A DNA stretch of 64,000 nucleotides. It comes from Modicisalibacter radicis. Lineage in GTDB: Bacteria; Pseudomonadota; Gammaproteobacteria; Pseudomonadales; Halomonadaceae. Location: positions 310,001 to 374,000 of the forward strand of contig NZ_CAAHFN010000054.1 in NCBI RefSeq assembly GCF_900961225.1, written 5' to 3'. Below are positions 27,281 to 36,334 of the stretch, in pieces. A model generated the notes under the pieces. That model ran no database searches. It saw only the letters and a list, made by a program, of their open reading frames with translations, and had not been told where the DNA came from. The position numbers were made by a program, and so were the translations under genes. The stretch's first letter is position 1. Each line of letters begins with the position of its first letter.

Positions 27281-28395
27281 GAGCCGGGTTGTGGCTGAGT
27301 GGCATCCTGCCCGGTCGCGTGGGCGAGCCGTGCCTCATCACGCGGCTCGAGGTCGCGGGTATCGACCTCGGGCACCACCGAAAGGCCGGCGCGCAGCCGT
27401 CCCAGCGCCTCCGCGGGGCCGGTGACGCGGATCTTGACCGGTACGCGCTGGACGATCTTGTTGAAGTTGCCGGTGGCGTTGTCCTGCGGCAGCAGGCTGA
27501 ACTCGGTGCCGGTAGCCGGCGACAGGCTGTCGACCACGCCGTGATAGGTGACATCCGGGTAGGCATCGACGTGCAGATCGACCGGCTGGCCGATACGCAT
27601 CCGCGTCAACTGGGTCTCCTTGTAGTTGGCGGCGACATAGGCCGACTCGATCGGCACCAGCTGCATCAGCGTCAGCGAGGGCTGCGCCAGGCTGCCGGCC
27701 TCGGCGGTGATGTTGCCGACCACGCCGTCGCGCGGGGCGACGATGCGGGTCTTGTCGAGCTGATGGCGAGCGTAGGCGAGATCGGCCGCCGCGGCGTCGC
27801 GATTGGCTCGGGCGCTCTCGACGTCGGACTCGGCCACCGCCAGCTGGCGCCTGGCCGAGACCACCGCCGCACGCCGCGCCGCCAGCGTCGCCTCGGCGAC
27901 CCGCAGCGTGGCCTGGTCGTCCTCGTGCTGCTGGCGCGAAGCGTAGTTGCGCGAGGCCAGCTTTGACGAGCGGGACAGGTGCTGGCGGGCCTGTTCGACG
28001 TCGGATTCCGCGGCCCGCACCTGCGCCCGCGCCTGGTCGATGGAAGCCTTCTGCAGCTCGACCCGACGCGTCGCCTGGGTGACCGAGGCCATCGCGACCG
28101 CCTGCTGGGCCTCGGCCTGGGCGAGTCGGTCGCGGTAGCTGGCGTCGTCGAGCCGCACCAGCAGGTCGCCCTTGTGGACCCGCTGGTTGTCGTCCACCGC
28201 CACCTCGGCGACCCGCGCCGAGAGTTCGGCGCGCAGCGCGACGCTGTCGGTGCGCACGTAGGCGTTGTCGGTCTCCTCCATGAAGCGCCCGGTCTGCCAC
28301 CAGCCCACGCCCCACCAGGCCAGCGCCACCAGCGCGACGACCGCCACCAGCACCGCAACGAGCGTCTTGCCGCTCAGTTTGCCGCCCGCCTTCAT
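27277..28395 (-). CDS. HlyD-family periplasmic adaptor, EmrA-like
   Basis: This 372-residue membrane-fusion protein has one N-terminal TM helix (VAVLVAVVALVALAWWGVGWW), a split lipoyl/barrel-sandwich domain (TDSVALRAELSARVAEVAV... and RIVAPRDGVVGNI), a long alpha-hairpin of about 100 residues rich in Ala/Gln/Glu, and a C-terminal beta-barrel. It links the MFS permease to an outer-membrane channel. AAGGAGAG precedes the ATG. It is the first gene of the efflux pair and faces the TetR gene across a 196-bp control region with a symmetrical operator. Confidence 0.92.
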   Translation of the reverse strand: MKAGGKLSGKTLVAVLVAVVALVALAWWGVGWWQTGRFMEETDNAYVRTDSVALRAELSARVAEVAVDDNQRVHKGDLLVRLDDASYRDRLAQAEAQQAVAMASVTQATRRVELQKASIDQARAQVRAAESDVEQARQHLSRSSKLASRNYASRQQHEDDQATLRVAEATLAARRAAVVSARRQLAVAESDVESARANRDAAAADLAYARHQLDKTRIVAPRDGVVGNITAEAGSLAQPSLTLMQLVPIESAYVAANYKETQLTRMRIGQPVDLHVDAYPDVTYHGVVDSLSPATGTEFSLLPQDNATGNFNKIVQRVPVKIRVTGPAEALGRLRAGLSVVPEVDTRDLEPRDEARLAHATGQDATQPQPGS

Positions 28396-28464
28396 GTCTC
28401 TCTCCTTGAACTGTCGTCAGGCCCGGCGCTGCCGCTCTGGCGAGCTGGACAAGGCCAGGGCCTC

Positions 28465-28488
28465 GTAGTGTAATGAAGGCTACACTAC
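28465..28488. promoter_or_regulatory. Probable TetR operator between emrAB and tetR genes
   Basis: GTAGTGTA-N8-TACACTAC is a perfect 8-bp inverted repeat in the divergent promoter region, 70 bp upstream of the adaptor gene. A TACAAT -10-like box for the rightward TetR gene lies at 28525-28530. Arrangement and size fit a TetR-dimer site controlling both directions. Confidence 0.7.
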
Positions 28489-28591
28489 ATGACCAGCAAA
28501 GATCATTTTTGCGGTCGCACCCTCTACAATGGGGCCAATCGCGCAGCGAACGCCTGCCCCGTTCGAAGACCCAAGACGACCAAGGAGTGCC

Positions 28592-29239
28592 ATGACCCGG
28601 CCAGTCCCGTCCGACAAGAGCGATACGGCGCTGACGCCACGCGGCGTCGCCCGTCGTGAACGGCTGCTCGATGCGGCCCGCGACGTGTTTCTCGAACAGG
28701 GCTACGCCGGCGCCAGCGTCAACGACGTGGTGACCCGCGCCGGTGGCTCGCTGGCCACGCTGTACAAGCAGTTCGGCAACAAGGAGGGGCTGTTCGTCGC
28801 CGCCATGGAGCGCCATATCGCCACCGCCTGGGCGGTGCTCGAGGAGGGCCGGCGCGAGGCCACGGCGCCCGAGCAGGTGCTCTACGAACTGGGGCGGCGG
28901 ATGCTGAAGCTGATCTTCGATCCCGGCGTCATCCGTCTCAAGCGCGGGCTGGCCTTCGAGGCCGAGCGCGTGCCCGAACTCGGCGAGATGTTCCTGAAAC
29001 GGGGCCCCGATCGCATCCGCCAGGAACTCGCCACCTACCTCGCCGAGCAGGTCGATCACGGGCGGCTGGCCATCGACGACCCGCGCGAGACGGCCGGCAT
29101 GTTCATGGGCATGCTGCTTGGCGAGTGGCACATCGACGCCCTGCTCGGACGCAAGATCGCGCCCACCGCCGAGGAGTGCGACGAGCGGGCGCGCCACTGC
29201 GTGACGCTCTTCCTGCAGGGGGTGAGGGCGCCGGGTTAA
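28592..29239 (+). CDS. TetR/AcrR-family transcriptional regulator
   Basis: This 215-residue regulator has an N-terminal helix-turn-helix (RERLLDAARDVFLEQGYAGASVNDVVTRAGGSLATLYKQFGNKEGLF), typical of TetR proteins, followed by an alpha-helical ligand and dimer domain. The ATG at 28592 has an AAGGAG site. The in-frame extension upstream runs into the promoter and is rejected. It is divergent from the EmrAB-like pair, so it most likely represses that pump and itself and releases on ligand binding. Confidence 0.9.
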   Translation: MTRPVPSDKSDTALTPRGVARRERLLDAARDVFLEQGYAGASVNDVVTRAGGSLATLYKQFGNKEGLFVAAMERHIATAWAVLEEGRREATAPEQVLYELGRRMLKLIFDPGVIRLKRGLAFEAERVPELGEMFLKRGPDRIRQELATYLAEQVDHGRLAIDDPRETAGMFMGMLLGEWHIDALLGRKIAPTAEECDERARHCVTLFLQGVRAPG

Positions 29240-29246
29240 CGCGCTA

Positions 29247-29828
29247 TCAGGGCGGCAGGGTCAGGGTCAGCACCTGACCGTTGAGCGCCCGCCCGGCGCC
29301 GCCGGCGAGAAAGCGCGCGCAATCGGCCACCGACGCGCTCGACGCGCCCCGGGGGCAGAGCAGGTTGATGCGGATGCCCGGCCCGCTGGCCTCGGCCAGC
29401 CGACGCACCAGCGCGCCCAGCGCCTCGCGCACCATGCTAGCCGCCTGGCTGTCGCCCTCCGGAGCGACCGCCACCAGGCGCCCGCCACCGCGACTGTGCA
29501 TCCAGGCACGCGCCACCTGCAACAGGCTCGACGGCCCGACCACCTGTTCGCTGAGGCGCTGCGCCAGCGCCACGTTGCGTGGCAATACCGGCGGCGCGCA
29601 GACCAGCACGTCGAGCCGCTCGAGCCGGCCCAGTAGCGCATCCAGCGCGCCGTCGCCGGCGACTTTGCCGAAGCGGTCGTGGCGCTCGCCGCCCAGGCCG
29701 TCGAGCACATGCTCGAGGCTGGCGGCATCCGGCGTCAGCAGCGCGACGCTCGCGCCCTCCTCGAGAAACGCCCGGGCGAGCGCCTCGACCAGCTCGCCGC
29801 CGCCGGCGATCAATACCCGTTTACGCAA
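29247..29828 (-). CDS. SDR-like NAD(P)-binding protein, non-canonical
   Basis: This 193-residue protein has a Rossmann start (RVLIAGGGELVEALARAFLEEGASVALLT), a VLVCAPPVLP stretch where SDRs have NNAG, and a C-terminal GRALNGQVLTLT resembling the SDR end. The usual catalytic Tyr-x3-Lys is not visible (the region reads SMVREALGALVRRLA), so it is probably a degenerate, non-catalytic or repurposed SDR. It lies 12 bp after the TRAP dctM gene on the same strand and may be its last operon member. It converges on the TetR gene. Confidence 0.6.
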   Translation of the reverse strand: MRKRVLIAGGGELVEALARAFLEEGASVALLTPDAASLEHVLDGLGGERHDRFGKVAGDGALDALLGRLERLDVLVCAPPVLPRNVALAQRLSEQVVGPSSLLQVARAWMHSRGGGRLVAVAPEGDSQAASMVREALGALVRRLAEASGPGIRINLLCPRGASSASVADCARFLAGGAGRALNGQVLTLTLPP

Positions 29829-29840
29829 GGACCGGCCCTC

Positions 29841-31196
29841 TTACAGCAAGCCCGGCAGCCACAGCACCAGCGCCGGAAACACCATGCACAGAATCAACCC
29901 GGTCAGTTGCAGCAGCACGAAGGGGATGATCGAGCGGTAGATGGTGCCGATACCGATCCGGCCTTCGGTGATGCCCTTGAGGTAGAACAGCGCGTAGCCG
30001 AACGGCGGGGTCAGGAAACTGGTCTGCAGGTTGATCGCCACCAGGATGGCGAACCAGATCAGCAGCGCCTGGCCGGACAGCCCATAGCCGAAGTCGAGGA
30101 CCTCGACCACCGGGGCCACCAGCGGCAGCACCACGAAACTGATCTCGATCCATTCGAGGAAGAACCCCAGCACGAAGATCAGCGCCATGATCAGCAACAG
30201 CAGGCCGTAGGGGCCGAAGCCGGTGCCGGTGATCAACTCCTCGATCATGTAATCGCCGCCCAGACGCTTGAAGACCACCGAGAAGCAGGTCGCGCCGATC
30301 ACCACGAACAGGATCATCGCCGAGGTCCGCGACGTGTCGCGCAACGCCTCGCGCAGTGTCGCGAAATCCAGGCTGCGCATCACCAGCGCCAGCAGCAGGC
30401 TGCCGGCGGCACCGATCGCCGCGGCCTCGGTGGGCGTGGCGATGCCCGCCATGATCGAACCGAGCACCGCGACGATCAGCGCCACCGGCCCCAGCAGGTC
30501 ACGCACCAGGGCGATCGGCAGCGGCGTGGTGTCGGCGTCGAAGGCATCGGGGTCGGCCAGCGGCGCCCACTCGGGCCTGAGCCGCGCGGTGATCAGCAGA
30601 TAGCCGATGTACAGCGCGCCGAGCAGCAGCCCGGGCAGCAGCGCGGCCTTGAACAGCGCCCCTACCGAGACCTGCAGGATCGAGCCCATCAGCACCAGCA
30701 TGATCGACGGCGGGATCAGGATACCCAGCGTGCCCGAGGCGGCGATCACTCCACAGGCCATCTCGGCGCGATAGCCCTGCTTGAGCATCACCGGCAGCGC
30801 CAGCAGGCCCAACATCACCACCGAGGCGCCGATGATCCCGGTACTCGCCGCCATCACCACGCCGAGCAGCGCCACCGACACCGCCAGCCCCCCGTGGGTG
30901 CGGCCGAACAGACGCTGCAGGGTCAGAAGCAGGCGCTTGGCGACCCCCGAGCGCTCGAGCATCAGTCCCATGAACACGAACAGCGGAATGGCGATCATCA
31001 GCCAGTTCTCGATCACCCCGCCGAAGATCCGCGAGCCCACCGTGCCCAGAAACGGCACCGGGATGCCGCCGATGAAGGCGAAGGCGATACCCAGCCCGCC
31101 GAGCAGGAAGGCCACCGGGTAGCCGCTGAAGATCCCCACCAGCAGGGTGACGATCATCGCCAGGGCCAGCGCGTATTCCGACAGGAACTCAGCCAT
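29841..31196 (-). CDS. dctM: TRAP transporter large permease, DctM
   Basis: This is a 451-residue large membrane subunit with about 12-13 helices (start MAEFLSEYALALAMIVTLLVGIFSGYPVAFLLGGLGIAF). Family blocks include GASVVMLGLLALPVMLKQGY and SGTLGILIPPSIMLVLMG. It imports a carboxylate-type solute with Na+ together with DctQ and the periplasmic DctP. The ATG at 31196 overlaps the dctQ stop by 8 bp. It is the mannitol/chloroaromatic-type length class. Substrate unknown. Confidence 0.93.
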   Translation of the reverse strand: MAEFLSEYALALAMIVTLLVGIFSGYPVAFLLGGLGIAFAFIGGIPVPFLGTVGSRIFGGVIENWLMIAIPLFVFMGLMLERSGVAKRLLLTLQRLFGRTHGGLAVSVALLGVVMAASTGIIGASVVMLGLLALPVMLKQGYRAEMACGVIAASGTLGILIPPSIMLVLMGSILQVSVGALFKAALLPGLLLGALYIGYLLITARLRPEWAPLADPDAFDADTTPLPIALVRDLLGPVALIVAVLGSIMAGIATPTEAAAIGAAGSLLLALVMRSLDFATLREALRDTSRTSAMILFVVIGATCFSVVFKRLGGDYMIEELITGTGFGPYGLLLLIMALIFVLGFFLEWIEISFVVLPLVAPVVEVLDFGYGLSGQALLIWFAILVAINLQTSFLTPPFGYALFYLKGITEGRIGIGTIYRSIIPFVLLQLTGLILCMVFPALVLWLPGLL

Positions 31197-31824
31197 GCAG
31201 CGCCTCCTTGGCATCGGCGGCGGGCGCCAGGCGGGCCGGATCGAACAGCCCGGCCAGGTTGTGCAGGACCTGGCCCAGCGCGCCGAGCGCCAGGAACACC
31301 AGGCCGATCGGCAGCATCGCCTTGATCAGGTAGCGGTCGGTTAGCCCGCCGTAGTTGGACTTCTCGCCGGAGACGTAGGACATCGACACGAAGTGCTGGG
31401 AGAGCCAGGCCACCAGCAGGCAGAACGGGATCAGCATGAACAGGTGGCCGAGAATATCGACGATCGCGCGGCCACGCGGCGAGAGCTTCTGGTAGACCAG
31501 ATCGACGCGCACGTGGCTGTCGTGATGCAGCGCGTAGGTACCGCCGAGCAGGGTCAGGATGCCGAACAGGTGCCACTGCAGCTCGGTGACGCTGTTGATG
31601 GTCAGCGCGTTGCCGAACAGCAGCACGTCACCCTGCCAGGCGACGATCTCGTTGATGCCCAGCGCGTTGAGCGTCACGGTGGTGAGCACGGCCAGCATCA
31701 CCAGCAACACCAGATAGCTGGAAATGCGCCCGACCCACAGCCCGAGCCCGACCAATGGCCGGGCCAGACCGTCACACACCGCACCGCCACGCTCGCGCCA
31801 GGGCGCAAGGGAGGCGTTCGGCAT
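31189..31824 (-). CDS. dctQ: TRAP transporter small permease, DctQ
   Basis: This 211-residue four-helix small membrane subunit contains the DctQ motif region ELQWHLFGILTLLGGTYALHHDSHVRVDLVYQ. It stabilises the DctM subunit and contacts the binding protein. Its ATG overlaps the dctP stop by one base (TGATG), and its end overlaps dctM, giving fully coupled translation of P-Q-M. Confidence 0.93.
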   Translation of the reverse strand: MPNASLAPWRERGGAVCDGLARPLVGLGLWVGRISSYLVLLVMLAVLTTVTLNALGINEIVAWQGDVLLFGNALTINSVTELQWHLFGILTLLGGTYALHHDSHVRVDLVYQKLSPRGRAIVDILGHLFMLIPFCLLVAWLSQHFVSMSYVSGEKSNYGGLTDRYLIKAMLPIGLVFLALGALGQVLHNLAGLFDPARLAPAADAKEALHG

Positions 31825-32918
31825 CAGCTGTCTCCTTCGCCGCTAGCCTGGATCGGCTTGGGCGCCGGCAACGCCTGCAGCTCGTACCACTCGTCGAACA
31901 GCGCGACATGCTTCATCAGCGATTCGTAGGCCTGCTTGAAGTCCGGGTTGTTGGCCATCTCCTCCTGACGCACCTCGACCCAGGCATCCTGCAGCGCACC
32001 GATCACTTCGTCGGGGAAGCGCTTGACCTGCACGCCCTTCTCCTCGAGCTGGTGAATGGTGCGCACCTGCTCGGGCGGCGCCACGGCCATCGACCACTGC
32101 AGGGTCGCGCGGCAGGCGGTCTCGAACTGCGCCTTGCGCTCGTCGCTGTATTCGTCCCAGGTGCTCTGATTGACCAGCAGCGAGAACCAGCTGGCGCTCT
32201 GGTGCCAACCCGGGAAGTAGTAATACTCGGCGACCTCGTCGAAGCCCATCGCCGCGTCGACCTGGGGCACCGAGAACTCGGTGGCGTCGACCCGTCCGCG
32301 CTCCAGCGCCAGGTAGATCTCGTTGCCCGGCACCAACTGGGTCGAGGCGCCGAGCTTGTTGAGCACCTTGGCGCCGAGCCCCGAGATGCGCATCGACAGG
32401 CCGTCGAAGTCGGCCGGGGTGTTGATCTCCTTGTTGTACCAGCCACCGGTTTCCTGCGGCGAGATGAAGCACGGCAGCACCTTCACGCCGTAGGGATCGT
32501 AGGCCTTCTGCAGCAGCTCGGTACCCTCGCCCGACCACATCCACGACATGAAGGCTTCCGGCGACGGACCGAACGGCAGCGCGCCGTAGAGGTTGGTGAT
32601 GGGCACCGTGCCGGCCCAGTAGCCGATCCAGTCCCAGCCGGCCTGCACCGCCCCCGAGGACACCGAGTTGAAGACCTCGAAGGGCGGCACCAGGTCGCCC
32701 GGCTCGTGGACCCGCAGCGACACCTCGCCGCCGGTGGCGGTCTCGAGCTCCTGGGACAGGTGCTCGGCGCCGGCGCCGAGGAAGTTCTGGGTCGAGAAGG
32801 TGCTCGCCACGTCGAGCCGCTTGGGCCCCTCGGCCCGGGCCGGGGCGTTGAGGCTGGCGGCGATGGCCAGGCCGATCGCCGAGGCGAGCAGCGAACGAGA
32901 GAGAACAGCGCTTGGCAT
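31824..32918 (-). CDS. dctP: TRAP transporter periplasmic substrate-binding protein, DctP
   Basis: This 364-residue solute receptor has a Sec signal peptide (residues 1-29, ending PARA). The mature start KRLDVASTFSTQNFLGAGAEHLSQELE, the AGWDWIGYWAGTVPI block and the SMRISGLGAKVLNKLGAST region place it in the DctP family, near the mannitol/chloroaromatic-compound subgroup. It delivers substrate to DctQM. AAGGAGA precedes the ATG. A sigma-54 promoter, an IHF site and activator sites lie upstream, so expression is likely inducible by the PAS/sigma-54 activator next door. Confidence 0.92.
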   Translation of the reverse strand: MPSAVLSRSLLASAIGLAIAASLNAPARAEGPKRLDVASTFSTQNFLGAGAEHLSQELETATGGEVSLRVHEPGDLVPPFEVFNSVSSGAVQAGWDWIGYWAGTVPITNLYGALPFGPSPEAFMSWMWSGEGTELLQKAYDPYGVKVLPCFISPQETGGWYNKEINTPADFDGLSMRISGLGAKVLNKLGASTQLVPGNEIYLALERGRVDATEFSVPQVDAAMGFDEVAEYYYFPGWHQSASWFSLLVNQSTWDEYSDERKAQFETACRATLQWSMAVAPPEQVRTIHQLEEKGVQVKRFPDEVIGALQDAWVEVRQEEMANNPDFKQAYESLMKHVALFDEWYELQALPAPKPIQASGEGDS

Positions 32919-32973
32919 GATGAGTCTCCTTGACGTTTATTGTTGTCCCCGCGGGGCGGGGTTGACCTGACGC

Positions 32974-32989
32974 AGCAAATCAACGGCCA
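32974..32989 (-). promoter_or_regulatory. Sigma-54 (-24/-12) promoter of dctPQM
   Basis: The minus strand reads TGGCCGTTGATTTGCT. GG and GC are exactly 10 nt apart, as in the TGGCAC-N5-TTGC consensus. It lies 56-71 bp upstream of the dctP start. The adjoining regulator has a GAFTGA loop, matching a sigma-54 promoter. Confidence 0.75.
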
Positions 32990-33009
32990 GCCCGGGTTCG
33001 GCCCTTCGA

Positions 33010-33022
33010 TATCAAGGCGTTA
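33010..33022 (+). promoter_or_regulatory. IHF site upstream of the dctP promoter
   Basis: TATCAAGGCGTTA fits the WATCAR-N4-TTR IHF consensus at every fixed position. It sits between the -24/-12 promoter and the activator palindrome, where IHF bends DNA in sigma-54 systems. A 7-bp inverted repeat GGTTGAC-N6-GTCAACC (33025-33044) adjoins it. Confidence 0.6.
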
Positions 33023-33089
33023 CAGGTTGACCCTAATGTCAACCGAAGAATCCGGGGGGCGGATGACGCCGGATCGGCGGGCAGGACGG

Positions 33090-33121
33090 CGACGATCGTC
33101 CGGAATTCCGGACGATCGTCG
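33090..33121. promoter_or_regulatory. 32-bp perfect palindrome, probable enhancer (UAS) for the TRAP activator
   Basis: A perfect palindrome centred on GAATTC (arms GACGATCGTCCGGAA plus one outer C-G pair) lies about 100-130 bp upstream of the sigma-54 promoter. Its core TCCGGAATTCCGGA (33099-33112) recurs as TCCGGAAAAGCGGA (33166-33179) and TCCGGATTTCCGGA (33185-33198). Confidence 0.65.
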
Positions 33122-33165
33122 GCCTCGACGATGAAAAGGCGCGTCGCCAGGGCGCTTTCAAGCCC

Positions 33166-33198
33166 TCCGGAAAAGCGGACGGCGTCCGGATTTCCGGA
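33166..33198. promoter_or_regulatory. Two further copies of the TCCGGA-N2-TCCGGA activator motif
   Basis: TCCGGAAAAGCGGA (33166-33179) and TCCGGATTTCCGGA (33185-33198) repeat the core of the 33090-33121 palindrome. The second ends 3 bp before the activator gene's stop. Multiple UAS copies are usual for sigma-54 activators. Confidence 0.55.
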
Positions 33199-33201
33199 TG
33201 C

Positions 33202-34605
<1,404 letters not shown>

Positions 34606-34697
34606 GCGAGCCTCGGCGTTATCATTGATGTCGACTCAGCGTCGTCGTTGCCGGCCGGGGCAACAAGACGACCTTGGTGTAGCACGGATTGGCGCGA

Positions 34698-34715
34698 TAT
34701 GTCCCGCGGGACATA
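34698..34715. promoter_or_regulatory. 18-bp perfect palindrome in the divergent xdhC/activator region
   Basis: TATGTCCCGCGGGACATA lies 50 bp upstream of xdhC and 93 bp upstream of the PAS activator gene. Its sequence differs from the TCCGGA motif, so it should serve another regulator or the autoregulation of one of the two genes. Confidence 0.5.
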
Positions 34716-34764
34716 GTATGAAGCTGGACAGCCGCCTGCGAGCGGCCAAGCTACGGACACTGCG

Positions 34765-35742
34765 ATGCTCGATATGGATGTTCGCGTGCTGTCGCGAGCC
34801 CTCGACTGGGCAAGCGATGGCCATACTCTCTGGCTGTGTACGGTCGTCTCGACCTACGGCTCCTCGCCGCGCGCGCCGGGCTCCATGCTGGTCGCCTGCG
34901 GCGACGGCGACTACCTGGGCTCGCTGTCCGGCGGCTGCGTCGAGGAAGCCTTCATCGACGAGCTGCGGGCAGGCGCCTTCCCCGCCCCCGTCGAGGTTCG
35001 CCGCTATGGCGATAGCGCCGAGGAGAGCGCACGGCTCGCCCTGCCCTGCGGCGGCGTGCTCGAGGTGCTGATCGAGCGGCGCGAGGCGACCGCCGAGTGG
35101 CGCACCCACCTGCAGGCGCTGCAGGAGGCCCTGCTCGGCCAGCGCAGGCAGGTTCGCCACGTCACGCCGGCGAGCGGCGACTATCACCTGGCTGACGACG
35201 AGACGACGGGCAGCGGCCATCGCGTTGCGCGGCGGGCCGATAGCGTGTCGATCCGCGTGGGGCCGGCGGTGCGGCTGATCCTCGCCGGCATCTCTCCAGT
35301 GGCCGAGGCGTGCGCCCAGTTCGCTCGCACGCTGGGGTACGAGGTGATCGTCTGCGACCCCCGCCGGGAGCTGTGCCGAACGTTCGCCGTCGAGGGCGTG
35401 CCCCTCGAGCCGACGCTACCGTCGCTGTATATCGCGTCGGGGGCCTGCCACGACGCCACCGCGGTCGTCGCGCTGACCCATGACCCGCGCATCGACGACC
35501 TGGCAATGATCGAGGCGGTACGCACGCCGGCCTTCTATATCGGCGTGATGGGCTCGCGCAAGACCTCGGACGACCGGGCGACACGGCTGATGCGTTCCGG
35601 CGGGCTGACCGAGGCCGACCTGGCCCGCATCCATATGCCGATCGGCCTCGACCTGGGCAGCAAGACCCCCGCCGAGATCGCCCTGGCGGTCGTCGCCGAC
35701 ATAATGAGGACACATAATGGCCGCGCTCGCGATGCCCTTTGA
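34765..35742 (+). CDS. xdhC: XdhC-family molybdoenzyme maturation protein
   Basis: This 325-residue protein has the XdhC/CoxF two-domain layout. The N-terminal domain has TVVSTYGSSPRAPGSMLV and LSGGCVEEAF. A C-terminal Rossmann domain (RLILAGISPVAEACAQFARTLGYEVIVCDPR) is followed by ALTHDPRIDDLAM and FYIGVMGSRKTSDDR. XdhC proteins bind the molybdenum cofactor, promote its sulfuration and load it into xanthine-dehydrogenase-type enzymes. The glycine-rich loop reads GISP where GxG is usual. The MocA-like gene overlaps its end by 26 bp. The only such molybdoenzyme in the window is the PaoABC-like operon at 21877-25607. Confidence 0.9.
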   Translation: MLDMDVRVLSRALDWASDGHTLWLCTVVSTYGSSPRAPGSMLVACGDGDYLGSLSGGCVEEAFIDELRAGAFPAPVEVRRYGDSAEESARLALPCGGVLEVLIERREATAEWRTHLQALQEALLGQRRQVRHVTPASGDYHLADDETTGSGHRVARRADSVSIRVGPAVRLILAGISPVAEACAQFARTLGYEVIVCDPRRELCRTFAVEGVPLEPTLPSLYIASGACHDATAVVALTHDPRIDDLAMIEAVRTPAFYIGVMGSRKTSDDRATRLMRSGGLTEADLARIHMPIGLDLGSKTPAEIALAVVADIMRTHNGRARDAL

Positions 35743-36313
35743 AACCATCACCGTCCTGGTACTGGCAGCCGGGCAGTCGCGGCGCTTCGGCAGCGACAAG
35801 CGACTCGCCGAACTGCCCGGCCGCGGCACACTGCTCGCCGCCACCCTGGCCACGCTGCGCCCGCACTTTCGCGACATCCGCGTGGTGATCGGCAGCGACG
35901 ACGATGCCGCCACGCTGGGCATCCCCGCGGATATCGTCACGCTGGCCAATCCCGATGCGCAGCGCGGCATGGGCACCAGCCTGGCCGTCGGCATGCACGC
36001 CTTGAGCCAAGCCAGCCGGGCCCGCGCGGTGGCGATAATGCTCGGCGACATGCCATGGATTCGCGACGCCACCTTCATGGCGGTGGCCCAGCGAGCCGGC
36101 GAGGCGTTGATCGTACGCCCGACCTTTCAGGGCGAAGGCGGCCACCCGGTGGTCTTCGGCCGTCAATTCTGGCCGGCACTGTGCCGGCTGGACGGCGACG
36201 GCGGCGCGCGTCACCTGCTGCTCGACAATCCCGCGGCCTGCATCGAGATCGCCACCGCCGACCCGGGCGTGCTCAAGGATGTCGACGAGCCAGACGCGCT
36301 CGAGCCCACCTAG
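35717..36313 (+). CDS. MocA-like molybdenum cofactor cytidylyltransferase (NTP transferase)
   Basis: This 198-residue nucleotidyltransferase has the N-terminal loop VLAAGQSRRFGSDKRL, the PDAQRGMGTSLAVGM block and LGDMPWI, characteristic of the MocA/MobA superfamily. MocA attaches CMP to molybdopterin to give the dinucleotide cofactor used by PaoABC-type enzymes. Coupling to xdhC by a 26-bp overlap supports that role. Alternative in-frame start: the second ATG (35732). Confidence 0.85.
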   Translation: MAALAMPFETITVLVLAAGQSRRFGSDKRLAELPGRGTLLAATLATLRPHFRDIRVVIGSDDDAATLGIPADIVTLANPDAQRGMGTSLAVGMHALSQASRARAVAIMLGDMPWIRDATFMAVAQRAGEALIVRPTFQGEGGHPVVFGRQFWPALCRLDGDGGARHLLLDNPAACIEIATADPGVLKDVDEPDALEPT

Positions 36314-36334
36314 GCCACGCGGCGTGCTCCGGGG

